Positions 13,191 through 23,930 of a stretch of DNA of 64,000 nt are shown one piece after another. Below the pieces are notes generated by a model, which made no database searches, was not told the origin of the DNA, and saw only the letters and a list, made by a program, of their open reading frames with translations. The translations under genes were made by a program, and so were the position numbers. Each line of letters starts with the position of its first letter. Positions within the stretch are counted from its first letter, which is position 1. Source of the stretch: Cucumis sativus (taxonomy: Eukaryota > Streptophyta > Magnoliopsida > Cucurbitales > Cucurbitaceae); contig NC_026655.2 in assembly GCF_000004075.3 (NCBI RefSeq), positions 7,688,001 through 7,752,000 on the forward strand, given 5' to 3'.

Positions 13191-16100
13191 ATGAATGCTA
13201 CAAGTCAGAACAGAAAGGAGAACTTGCTTCATGAGGTAATGATCTTCTAACTTGTTATGGTTTCAAATTCTTCTTCCATTTCTTTTGCAAAGTCATTACT
13301 CTTTCAGGAATGCGACTCTGCATTTCAGGTTGTAAGCTTAGAAAAACAGCTGACAACATCAATCCTTTCCAAAGGGATATTGCATTCAGATGTCAACGAT
13401 CTATACTACAAAGTTTGTTCGATTTATGAGAAAATTTTCACGAGTGAGCATGAACAAGTAGAGCTTCAAGATGTTGAATATTCTCTGTGGAAGCTTCATT
13501 ACAAGCTTATTGACGAGTTTCGGAAGAGGATAAAGAGAAGCTCTGGAAATGGGGGCAGCCCAAAGTTGGGGACGACACAAAGTCCTAACAATGTGCAGAG
13601 AAGTAATAGTAATCACATTGCAGAGTTTAGGTTGTTTCTATTGGAAGCAACAAAATTCTACCAAATATTGATATTGAAAATTAGAGAATATTATGGGGTT
13701 CCAAATGAAGGCTTACTATATAAGGCATTTAGTGTAGCTAAAGGTATTGATCCAAAGAAGAAAAAGAAATGTCAATTCTTGTGTCACCGTCTTTTGATTT
13801 GCCTTGGAGATCTTGCTAGATACGTGGAACAACATGAAAAACTAGATGTTTATTCCCATAAGTGGGCAGCTGCTGCTACTCATTACTTTGAAGCTACAAT
13901 GGTTTGGCCTGATAGTGGAAACCCCCATAATCAGGTAATCTTTTTTGTACTGTAGAAAAGTAAATTAAGTATGGTAATCTTAAAATCTCTTGATTTTTCC
14001 TACCATTATATGAGATAGTATTATTTGTTTTGCATTTACTCAATTGCTAATGTTTCTTTCCAGTTGGCTGTATTGGCAACGTATGTTAATGATCAGTTTC
14101 TTGCCATGTACCACTGTGTGAGAAGTTCTGCAGTCAAAGAACCTTTCCCTGATGCTTGGGATAACCTTATATTACTATTTGAAAGAGTAAGACTCATTTC
14201 ATATTCCATTTATCTTATCCTTTAGACGTTTTCCTGTTGTTGTTATCTTATTCTGGCATCAACACATGTTAACTATGTAACATACAGAATAGGTCATCTC
14301 TTCTGCCTTCCCTCTCTGGGGATGGTCAGTTCAATTTCTTAAGACCTTCGGAGAAGTGTTGTTTCGAAATCAAATCACAAATCAAAGATGATAACAAGTC
14401 TCTAGAGACAGACTTGTTTTCTCTGCTCATCAGAACGTTGGGTTTCTTTTTTATAAATTCCAGGTATTTTAGCCCCTCGAACTTTCGGTACAGATTTCAT
14501 TGTTTCATTTGCAGGGGATTCGTCATATAAACTCTTATTTTGTGCATGCATAACTTTGTTCATCATCTGGAAACGGTTTGCTTTTCAAGACGTGCTTTTG
14601 AGTGTGACTTGTACAGATGCATTTCAACTTTTCAAATCTGATAGATAGCTTGTGAGATCATTGTCACCTATGTTTCCTTTGTTTTAGAAAGTCCGTGTCC
14701 ATTCAACTAAATTCAATTTTTTTGCTTGAGTTTTAACATTTCTTGCTGGATTTCAATGCAGTTTGGAGGAATTCACAAGTGCATTTTCATCTATGATGAG
14801 ATGGCTGGATGAGTTCTTGTCTCTGGATGATTCTGAGTTAAATGCTTCATTAGAGTCCTATAAGCTTTTGGATTCAGTGAGAACAGGCCCTTTCCGAGCC
14901 ATCCAAATTGCATCAGTATTCATCTTCATGGTACAGAATCGTTTTAGTAAAGTTGATCTGAATGATAAGCAGCAAATTGAGCTGACCCAGTTGGCATTGG
15001 TTGTTACATTTATTGCCATGGGACGCCTAGTCGAGAGATGTCTGGAGGCAAGCAAATTAGATTCTTTTCCTCTTTTACCTGCTGTGCTCATCTTCGTGGA
15101 ATGGTTGCCAAACGTTCTTGATGAAGTGGTAAGATATGGCGATGATGAAAAAAGTAGAAATTCCATGACTTACTTTTTTGGTGTTTATGTTGGCCTTCTA
15201 GAGAGATTGAATGTTAATAAAGTTGAGGCACAGTGTTCTCTTGCTATCCCTCTATGGGAAGATTATGAGTTAAGAGGTTTCACACCTTTAGCTTTTTCAC
15301 ACAAACCATTGGATTTCTCATCTCATTGGGAACACATGGATACCTTCGAACTTGGAGCTAAACACCGTGCTTACCGCATAATTGTTGCTGCTACCAAAAT
15401 TTCCAATATAGCTAATGATTCTCCAAAGTGGATTATTCATGATAAGACATGCGAGGTCTTCTACACATTAGACCAAAATGAACTTCCAGACAAGAAAGAA
15501 TTGGAAAGTGCAAAGTGCTACATTGTTAGTCCAGATTTGGAAAAGCCAACTCAAGATGTTTTTATAGATAAAGTGGGTTGTGAGGAAGATACACCAGATG
15601 AAGCTTGGCATCAGAGTGATTTGAATAAGAAATCTGTTCCTGTTGAAGATGAAGAGGTCATTCTTTTCAATCCCCTCATGAGGTATAACTCTGCACCAAT
15701 CTCTATTGCAGGGAGCGACAATGTTTCACCAAAAAGTGTAGAGGCTCGTGCTATATCTTCCAACGAATGCTTGAGGCGTGCTACATCGCTACTTATAGAA
15801 CAGACTCAAGGCCAGAGCGATCCCTTCTCTTTTCATTCAAATGCTACAAATTTCAGCAGAAACAAACCATTTGAGCAGCATAATATTTTTGGAAAAGATA
15901 CAACAGGCCATCAAATTCCAGAAACCTCCATATCTACTGCCACTGGCCCCCCTTCACTTAGTGCCTGGGTGCTCAATAATGGTTTTACTTTTGACCCTGA
16001 TAGAGAGAAAGGGACAAATGGTTTTGTCAAACCTGGTTTGCAGCCCATTGACGAGTTAACTCCGACGTTTATAAATGGTCTTAGACTGGGTGATACTGAG

Positions 16101-16793
16101 AATTCTGCTTTGAGTCCGAGCTGTGAATCTAGAAAGTCGTACCATTTTCCTCCTCCTCCCTATTCTGCCCCAGCACCTTCGGCCCCTTATTTACCTGATG
16201 ATGCTGTCTGGTTTAGCAGTACAAATGCAATCATCTCTGATGGAAAAATCTATAGGGAAAGGGACCAAAATGATACTCTCTCCAATTCATTTCTAGGAAG
16301 TACATATTCAAATTGGAGTGCCCCTCATGCTACACATGAATATAGACCCTTGATTTCTGGTTTTACGAACATGTATCCATCCGCACATCGAATGACTTCT
16401 TCGGAATGGCTTCGTCAATACAGGGAGAACAACAACCTGGATGGGAACAGTAATCAAGTATTGCCAACTCCCTACAATGCTTCTGGAAACCTTACGGACT
16501 TCCAGAGAAATGATACTTCAAGGTATGACCATTTGTATCAAACAAGAAATCAGGTGATTCCCAATCCAACAATGAATATTGAGAGTCCATTGCGCCATCT
16601 AGGTTTCCCTTGCGGTGCTAATGAGAACCAAAAAGACATGTTCTTCCATGGTTACGAAAGACCGAACCTCTATGGCTGTGGTGCTACTGATTTGAGAAGT
16701 GAGCAGCCACCGCTTATGCTGCACCTAAAAGATAAGGAATGGCGACTCCAGAAAGATGCTGCTAACAGAAGTGCTGCCTATATGGGAAATTGA
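13191..16793 (+). CDS. SMG7-like protein (EST1 family)
   Basis: Five coding exons: 13191-13235, 13308-13934, 14064-14186, 14288-14463 and 14762-16793. Together they give 1000 residues with all GT-AG junctions in frame. A second acceptor at 13329 would give 993 residues. The N-terminal half is the EST1/14-3-3-like TPR region: VEYSLWKLHYK lies around residues 71-81, and AEFRLFLLEATKFYQ and LGDLARY follow in the same exon. The EST1 DNA/RNA-binding region continues into exon 5, where it gives way to a long low-order tail. Near residue 868 the tail has SSEWLRQYRE, a motif I recognise from plant SMG7 proteins. SMG7 proteins bind phosphorylated UPF1 in nonsense-mediated mRNA decay; Arabidopsis SMG7 also acts in meiotic exit. 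The sequence fits the SMG7L branch better than SMG7. ATG 13191 is chosen because MNATSQNRKENLLHE joins in phase 0 to a family-like N-terminus. Confidence 0.9.
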
Positions 16794-18059
16794 GGATTTT
16801 GTTAGATTTTGTTAACTGAGGCAAAAGAGAAAACTACCACCTTTGTTCAATACATTACATTGAACCTTGATCAACATTCTACATTTCCTGGTTCCAAAAA
16901 CCAAATGCTATCAAATGAAAGAGTTTGCATTTGTATATACACGTATAGAAAGTCAGAAAGAATTTCGCAATTTGTAGAGAGGTAGGTTCTGGTCTGCAAG
17001 AGTTTCAAGTAAATGTGTATTATATAATTATCTCACTTCAACATTATTGTAGAAGATTGTTCTCTTATGTGAAAGGCTATCCTTTGTCTGATGAGATTTT
17101 CTGTCATTCTTTTTCATTTCATAGAATATACAGATGAAGAAATATCAGAAGCAAAAAGACAAGCATGCTAAAAAACATTTATTAAGAAAGCAAAAAAATA
17201 TTGAGAGATGTCTATCTCAGTCTCACAGTCCCACCGCTCATTCATTAAAAGATGGACTAAAGTGATTTGTTTTGAAGTTTAAACTTTTCCCCTCCCATTT
17301 GTTTACTTTTATTATGGCTTTGGAATTTTCACTCTAAACAAACTTTTATCTAGAAATTATCCCCAACATTCAGCAAGTGACATGAGACTAATTAGTGCAT
17401 ACATGTGTTTACATGTTCATTTTGCTAATAATGTTGTAATTAGTAACTCAGAAACAGGAGTATAATAATATGGTGACGGTCCGATGAAATTTGACATACA
17501 CATTTTTGCTTTCCGACTCCTTTTTTATCAACGATTTTCAATCATGTCTCGCAGTGAAAATACAAAAACTGAAGGAAAAAAATGATCGTTGAAGTTAACA
17601 AAATAGTCTATAAAAAATTATTTTGAAAGAAAAGACATTTGATCTAATAATGATTCAAAACTCTAAACTTTCCGTTAAACATCTTGTTAAACTCATGACG
17701 TCATTGAGACTTTTAAGTTAGAATGAACTTTGTAAAACTGTTCATATATAATTTTAATACTTTATCTGATCATCCAATATTAAAGAGATCAACACAGATG
17801 TGTACAATTGTTGTACTGACAATTATAAGATTAGATTTTCATCCACTCATGAAATGATAATAAGTTTCGTAAGATATTTTTCTAACAAAATTTGAGTGAT
17901 AGTGTAAATTATACAAATTGACACAAACCGCATTTGAAGATACAAATTCATGTTAAAAGAAAACAATTTTATTCGACCAGACGTAAAATGAGAGAGACGA
18001 AAAAAAAAACTGGAACTGAGAAGTGAGAATTATTAATGGTTGTTCACTTGTTCTTAAGA
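16794..18059. other. 3' UTR and spacer, no gene seen
   Basis: The first part, to roughly 17100, should be the 3' UTR of the SMG7-like gene. The remainder is AT-rich spacer without an open frame of note on either strand. Confidence 0.6.
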
Positions 18060-18111
18060 TGGGCCATTGTTTGGAGGGAAAGTAGGCCGAGTTGATTCAC
18101 GGCAGAGCCCA
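18060..18111 (+). promoter_or_regulatory. Site II (TGGGCY) elements upstream of the Pkr1-like gene
   Basis: TGGGCC at 18060-18065 and AGCCCA (TGGGCT on the other strand) at 18106-18111 lie 130-190 nt before the start codon. Pairs of such elements are typical of promoters of constitutively expressed plant genes and are bound by TCP factors. The link to this gene is inferred from position. Confidence 0.5.
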
Positions 18112-18244
18112 TTAATACAGAAGGAGAGGGTTCGATTTCGAATTTCAACCCAAGAAGAAGATCAAACACACGGCTTCTGATGAATGTTCCAAGCCATCAT
18201 CTGCACCCAATTTGATCTCCTTCTGGCTCCTCCGCAATTTAGCA

Positions 18245-21190
18245 ATGGCAGACAACGATTCAGGTGATGGCGAAGTATCTTCAGCCCAAGCAGTTCTTCT
18301 CGGAGCTTTAGCTCCTGGGGTCAACGTTAGTTCAAATCAGTTTCCCTTTTGATTTTCCGTCTCCCTTTTTTCCCCTGCTAATCAATTCTTTCAATTGAAT
18401 TCCCCTTTCTTTAATATTCTAAAATCAGGGTCCTACATGGACTACACTCAAGTCGGCGTTTTTGATGCTGGGACTGTGTCTTATCCTGATGCTTGCCCTT
18501 GCATTCTCTTCCAGTGATTCTTGGTTGATTCTTCATGTTACCTTCCTTGTGGTTATTACTGCTACCCTTTTCTTGCTACTTAACTGGTAAGTTGAAATTT
18601 TCGTTATTGAATTTTGTCTCCATTTCTGTCTCTTCTGTGTTTTATAAATCTGTATGTGGGGTTTCTTTTAAAGGTTAATTTAACATGTTTGGTCAATTTT
18701 GTGGCATTAATTATGTGGTTTGATCTTTAGGTTGTAACAATTTTGCCTTAAACTTGAGTAGATAACAACTTAGTCCGATTTGATCCTAATGAGAAAAACA
18801 CTTTTAAGATTTTATGAAATTTCTTGAAGTTACGTCTATGATCTTCAATGGCTTAAATTGAACTAGATGTCAATCAATATGCTGTTTTCGATTCTCACAG
18901 AAGGATATAGACAACTATAGGCTATAGTGAATTGACCTTATTTTGGATTCCTTTGCTTGTCTAGTAGGTTCGAAATTTCATGTACTGGGCCTAAAATGCA
19001 ATGAAAATATAGGATGATTAAGTACCTAGAAGTATTTGCTCTAAAGTGCTATGAAACTACCGACTAAGCTGAGTTAAAATATAGCTTTAGCTAGCTCTCA
19101 ATTGCTTACTGATCTGAAATGGAAAACAGGCCGTGAACCTTTTGTTCTTTTATGAATCACCTAACCAATACTAACAACTGAAGATCAAGTGCTAGTCAAT
19201 AAGTGTCTGCTGTTCAATTTTAATGCGGGCTGACTAACTAGGTAACGTGATTAACTTATCCATTGCTTTCTATCATGATGCATTGAGAATTGTGTGGAAT
19301 ACTAGTTCAGCATGATAGCCTGTTTCCGAATAATACTATCAATTATATAGAATACCTCCACGATGAGAGGCTGAGAATCTAGGTTTCAGTGGTATCTGTC
19401 AACAGAAAAGAAGGTTATGTTTATGTTAATGGCATAGGGTCTAAGGGCTAAATGTAGCAAGGGAAGTCTTGAAAATAATTCACTGTAGTCCCAAAAAAGA
19501 GTTTAAGACCAAATAACATTTTTTCTCCTCTTTTTTTAAATAAGAAACTGAACTTTCATTAAGAAACGTGAAATGGTATAGTGTTATACGAAGGTAAGAG
19601 GAGCCCCAACCTACAAAAGGACTTCCAGTCCAAAAGAATAATATTTAACTGATAATTACAAAAGGCCTTCGAGGCCACCACCCACTAGGAAGTATTATAC
19701 CTAATAGCATATTAAATAACATTCAGCGAGCATCCAAATTCTTTGAGATTATGATGGTGATGCGTGAGAAAATTTGAAAGAAGCCAAAGACTGGGAGAAC
19801 TTATTGAAATATGTTTTCTACAAGGTAGGGTGTATCAAATTAAAATTTGCAGTCTTAGGTTGTTGGAAAGCATTCATTAAGTTTATATGTATTATTTTTA
19901 GTTAATTAATTGTGAGGTTAGTGATTGAACCACTGACTTTCGAAATGGTAACCGGTGTCTCTTTATCCATTGAGCATGTTTGGATTGACTTATCAAGTTT
20001 ATGTTATTGGAGAGACGGTAATTATTTGTGTCTTTTTGACTTGTGGAACAATTGCATGGGGTGTCAAATTGTTTTGATTCATTTCCTTGTTTGTCTAATT
20101 AGTGAGATTGATCTTTCTCGGACCTCTCTGTATTTCCTTAGCATTTACAGTTTAGTTACATGGTTTTAGCCTTTTATCCCATAATAATTGATTGTTAAAT
20201 TAATTAAAGTTGGACGGTTGCATTCGTGATATTTAAGTGAACTAGATCACAAATCATTTGGATGGGGCTTTCACACTCATTATCTATATTAAAACATGAC
20301 TTCGTATACTCTCAGTAAACAATTTTTACTTCATTGAGTTTGTTTTTAGGCATATAATTGCCTCCATGTGTTTGATTTGGGTTTTTTTAGAAGGGAAAAA
20401 TTTTCATTGGTGAATGAAATAAAGGAATAAAATCTCCACCTAAAGGTGAGATTAGATAAGATTTTTTCAATGAGAAACCAAATAAGAAAGGCCGTAATCA
20501 GAAGAAAAAAAATGCTGATTACGTTGACATCAATACAACTCAAAAGACAAATCAAATTCAAGAAACTATTAAAGGAGGAAAAAAAATCCTGGAAGTATCA
20601 ATCATTCCTCTCTAACAGAAAGCCAATAAAATGCTGTGATTAAAAGCAAGCCGTAGAGTCTTCTTTTCACCATCGGAGGGATGACCATCAAAGATATAAT
20701 AAAAAGATTCACCGGGAGAGTCTAGAGAAGCCGAAGATCAACCAAATAATCTCTGCTTCAAGGCATTGTATTATTTAACAACACATATAGTTGATATTCG
20801 TGTATAATTAATCTCTTTTTGGCAATTCTCAAAGAAATTACAATTTTTTAACATGTTTTTTTTGTATGTTTTATTCTCCTGTTTTCTTGAACAATGCCAG
20901 CATGTTTATGTTGCATTGCATTTGAGTCATCTGTACCTCCTGCTACTGGTCCTCCTTGGCCTACATAGGTTTTGAGTATGACATTGATAGTTTGATCGTA
21001 TGCATTTGCAATTTACGAATTTACACATGCTGGATCAAATGTGAACCATCTCATGTTTGTGCATATAAATAAATTGTTTTGAGTTCTTTACAGGTTTCTT
21101 TCTCAGACTGGCCTGGTTTCAGTGAAGAATCAAATGGAAGAACTGCAGTTGGCGCCAAAGAGTCAAGATAAAAGCGAGAAGAATGAATGA
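18245..21190 (+). CDS. Pkr1-domain membrane protein, putative V-ATPase assembly factor
   Basis: Three coding exons (18245-18325, 18429-18586, 21094-21190) give 111 residues. The second intron is about 2.5 kb and full of repeat debris. After a short acidic N-terminus the protein has APGVNGPTW, two hydrophobic segments (roughly residues 36-54 and 59-79) separated by SSSDSW, then LNWFLSQTG and a charged, soluble C-terminus. The order of loop, two membrane spans and closing N-W-F matches the Pkr1 family, small ER membrane proteins. Yeast Pkr1 helps assemble the Vo sector of the vacuolar H+-ATPase. That the plant protein does the same is inference from family membership. The codon TGG is split across the second intron (TG/G) and restores the conserved Trp. 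Alternative: an uncharacterised two-pass ER protein with only topological similarity. Confidence 0.75.
19520..19700. repeat. Dispersed repeat in Pkr1-like intron 2
   Basis: The stretch contains a 'CTTTCATTAAGAAA' start followed by 'CCCAACCTACAAAAGG' and a 'GGCCTTCGAGGCC' palindrome. I recognise this as a type of short interspersed sequence frequent in cucurbit DNA. The class is not determined, and I have no copy number from this window. Confidence 0.35.
19905..19985 (-). mobile_element. tRNA-derived SINE remnant
   Basis: Read on the minus strand, the sequence has an A-box-like TGCTCAATGGATAAAGA and, about 35 nt further on, a B-box-like GTGGTTCAATCAC. These are the internal polymerase III promoter boxes of a tRNA-derived SINE. 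The element lies inside intron 2 of the Pkr1-like gene, opposite to the gene. No clear poly(A) tail or target duplication is visible, so it is probably old and truncated. Confidence 0.55.
20380..20765. repeat. Second dispersed repeat in Pkr1-like intron 2
   Basis: A block of different composition from its surroundings begins with TTTTCATTGGTGAATGAAA and includes a small palindrome 'CTCCACCTAAAGGTGAG' near 20433. It resembles the element at 19520-19700 in its opening 'TTTCATT.GTGAA' style. No protein signature is seen in either strand. Confidence 0.3.
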
Positions 21191-22747
21191 TGGTTACTAC
21201 TGCTATAGCATTATAAACCAAGACATAAAATTGGATGATAGTAACAGAAACTACATTACAGCCTCGAGTAGAAACACGAGGTGATAAGCTTTATAAATCA
21301 ATCGGGTACAATAGCATCTTTTCTTTATTTGAAGAGAGGAAAAAAGGAAACTTAATTTCAGAAGAAACACTTGGAATGGTAACTTCATTCATTCTTTGAT
21401 TGCTCCTCCTTGTGTTTTCCCTTTTTCTGCTTAATGTAACAGAAGCAGGAACAGCATGGTAACTGTAAAAAGAACTTCATGTCTTCTTTCGTTTGATGTG
21501 AGAGTTAGAAGAGCAAAGAGTTATATATGCGGAGGATAGAGCCTTATTCTTTTGTCATCTTTATTCCTTATTTCTCTTGGGATGCTATTCTTGTTTCTTA
21601 CAGATACGAAGATGCTTAGCCTTGCTTTGCCACTTCCTGAAACATGAGGAATCTGAGATTATTTTGTTGATGGGTCATTTGCAGATTTTTTTTTTTTTTT
21701 GTCTGAAATCTTTCCTTTTCATTTTTCTTTCTTTTCCTTCTACTTTCCCATCTTGCCTTTGTAAAGATTTTGTTTGTTTAAGAACCATGGAAAGGCATAA
21801 AGGGGGTGTCATTAGCTTACAGTGTAAACTAATAACTAATAATGGGAAAATAGTGCCCCTGCTAATTTGTTCAGTGTTTTGATTTTTATGAATTTCATTT
21901 CAAATCCTTGCGTTGCTGAAGAGAGTTGCTTTTTCAAAATGGCATACTGACTTTTGTCTTTTTATGGTTTCAAATATCAATGTATTAACATTTTAGTGGT
22001 CTGTACTTAAATAATCTGTAGATATAACCAAAAAAATAACCCTCCCCCCAAAAAAATATTAGTAATAAAGTCTATTATTTATATATTTTGGTGTATATTA
22101 CCATTCGTTTGAAATGTTACTATACCTTTTAATTTTAGTTCTATTTATTCGTTTTTCTTAGAAAAAATTATATCTTTTAATATTAGTTCTATTTATTCGT
22201 TTTTCTTAGAAAAAAATTTAAAATTTGAAAACTAGTGTTTTGTATAATAAAGGAAGTTTTATTTTTCTAAAAAGAAAACACAGGTGAGGATTTAGATTCA
22301 AAATCGTTGGGTTGCTATATAGTCACACACACTTAAAGATAGGCTCCCTTATGAAATAGAAAATTATGCCTATATCTACATTCTGTTTGTTGGAAACCTC
22401 ACTTCTAAACATTAAAAATATTATATTATGTTATTTAGTAAATTTATACTAAATTCTTGCTATTTAACTAACAAAGTAGACATTTTATTTGAATAACTTT
22501 TATACTAAGGTCTAATATAATTATATTTTTTAAATGGATATTTAACATTAACCTTATTATAGAATAAATATTTTATAAATGTACATGCTTTAAATTGAAA
22601 AAAATCTGTTTGATATAAGTGGATTAATCTAAATGTTATAGATATTAAAGAGCATTTGTGGAAGCTTTTAAATTTAGTTAGAGAAGCAAATTTTAGGAAA
22701 ATTGAATTCAAAACTTACCAATGTATTTATGTTTTTATAAGTTAAGA
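21191..22747. other. 3' UTR of the Pkr1-like gene and spacer
   Basis: Plausible 3' UTR sequence runs to about 21560. The rest is AT-rich spacer with no gene signature. It contains the tandem duplication at 22116-22214. Confidence 0.55.
22116..22214 (+). repeat. Tandem duplication, two 49-bp units
   Basis: The block AGTTCTATTTATTCG plus the adjoining TTTTTCTTAGAAAAAA begins at 22136 and again at 22185. The copies differ at only a few positions, so the duplication is recent. No coding consequence. Confidence 0.8.
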
Positions 22748-22825
22748 ACGTGTAGGGAAGGGGAGACAGTTGAAGAACGAGGCAAGCAAAAGATGTTCCA
22801 CGTTGCATAGGAAAGCTCACGTGTC
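22748..22825 (+). promoter_or_regulatory. Cluster of ACGT (ABRE-like) elements before the LEA gene
   Basis: Three ACGT cores occur within 78 nt: ACGTGT at 22748, ACGTTG at 22800 and CACGTGTC (a G-box/ABRE) at 22818-22825. They end 124 nt before the LEA start codon. Multiple ABREs are the usual mark of abscisic-acid and desiccation induction through bZIP (ABF/AREB) factors, which fits an LEA gene. The regulation itself is inferred. Confidence 0.6.
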
Positions 22826-22948
22826 ACATTCTAAACTCAGCCACTTTCTTCCTATAACTTCACCATGATAATCAACACGTACATTCTCTGTTTTTGTGAA
22901 GAAAAGATCGGTGCATGTTGGAAAGAAGAATTTGGGATCAAAACAAAG

Positions 22949-23776
22949 ATGGCTCTCAGCATTTCCTTAGCCAAGAATGTCATCTTCAACCTCTGCAAGC
23001 CCAAAGCGGCCTTCGCCAATTCTTCTCCTTCATTATTTCTCAATAATCACTCCACCAAACTTTCATCCCTCTCTTTCTCTACTTCTGCTTCTAAACATCC
23101 ATCTTGGGTATAATATATTTTAATATGGTCTCGGAGTACATGAACTTAATTTTTCTTTTTTGTTAACAAGGGTTTTTCAATTGTTGTATAGGATGGAAAT
23201 GGCGTGGATGCGAACAGAGACTCGAGTCCGGACTATGCGTATGAAGACGCGAAGGAACAAGCGAAGGAAGAGGCCAAAGAAATGAAGGAACGAGCGAAGG
23301 AAGGGGCCAAAGAAATGAAGGAGAAGGCGAAGGACTACTCGCAGGAGACCAAAGAGAAGGTGGCGGAGAAAACAAACAAAGCCTCAGAGACGGCCTCGGC
23401 AGCGAAGGAGAAGGTAAAAGACTACGCACGTGATGCCAAAGAGAAGGCGAAGGAAGGAACAAACCGAGCGACAGAGACAGTGGAGGAGGCGACGGAGAGA
23501 GCGAAAGAGGGTGCAAAGGGGATGAAGGATAAGACAAAGGAGATGGCGAAGGAAGGGACAAATAAGGCGACGGAGACGATGCAGAATATTGGGGAGAAAG
23601 CGAAGCAGACGGTGCAAGGGGCGTGGGAAGCTGCAAAGGATACAACGAATAAGGTGAAGGAGAAGGTAATGGGGACAAATAATGAGGAAGAGGATGAAGA
23701 AGGAAGGAGGGGGAAGGTGATGGATGAAGATGTTGTGGATGTTAGGAGAAAAGCTGGGAACAAGTATGATGAATGA
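22949..23776 (+). CDS. Group 3 LEA protein with organelle-type presequence (At4g13230-like)
   Basis: Two exons (22949-23107, 23192-23776) give 247 residues. The first 53 residues are Ser-, Lys- and Leu-rich without acidic residues (MALSISLAKNVIFNL...), resembling a mitochondrial or plastid presequence. The mature part is almost free of hydrophobic clusters. From about residue 75 to 220 it repeats 11-residue LEA_4 units such as AKEGAKEMKEKAKD and TNKATETMQNIGEKA, which fold into amphipathic helices on drying. The C-terminus is acidic, then VDVRRKAGNKYDE, as in the At4g13230-like branch. Such proteins protect membranes and enzymes during dehydration. The start at 22949 gives the presequence; an in-frame ATG at 22865 is less likely because the residues it adds do not resemble the family. 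Long open frames on the opposite strand are composition artefacts. AATAAA lies at 23925-23930. Confidence 0.88.
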
Positions 23777-23924
23777 ATGAATGAAATATATATTTTCAAA
23801 TTTCAAATAATGTGGTTTGATCAGTTCTGTTTCCCTATCTTGGTTCTTTAATTTCTGCTAACATCAGTTGGAATGAAGGTTCTTTTTTTCTTTTTTCTTT
23901 TTTGTATTTCTTTGAAGGAATATA

Positions 23925-23930
23925 AATAAA
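23925..23930 (+). terminator. Poly(A) signal of the LEA gene
   Basis: AATAAA lies 149 nt after the stop codon, following a T-rich stretch, in the expected place for a plant near-upstream element. Confidence 0.5.

Noticed and set aside
13365..13390. miR393-like word TCCAAAGGGAT...GCATT in the sense strand of the SMG7-like exon 2
   Set aside because: It has the sequence of the miRNA, not its target, includes an extra base and lies in conserved coding sequence with no hairpin partner. Coincidence.
23163..23806. Long open frames on the minus strand across the LEA exon (up to 171 residues)
   Set aside because: They mirror the biased AAG/GCG codon use of the LEA repeats, are built almost only of Ser, Pro and Leu, and have no start context or partner exons.
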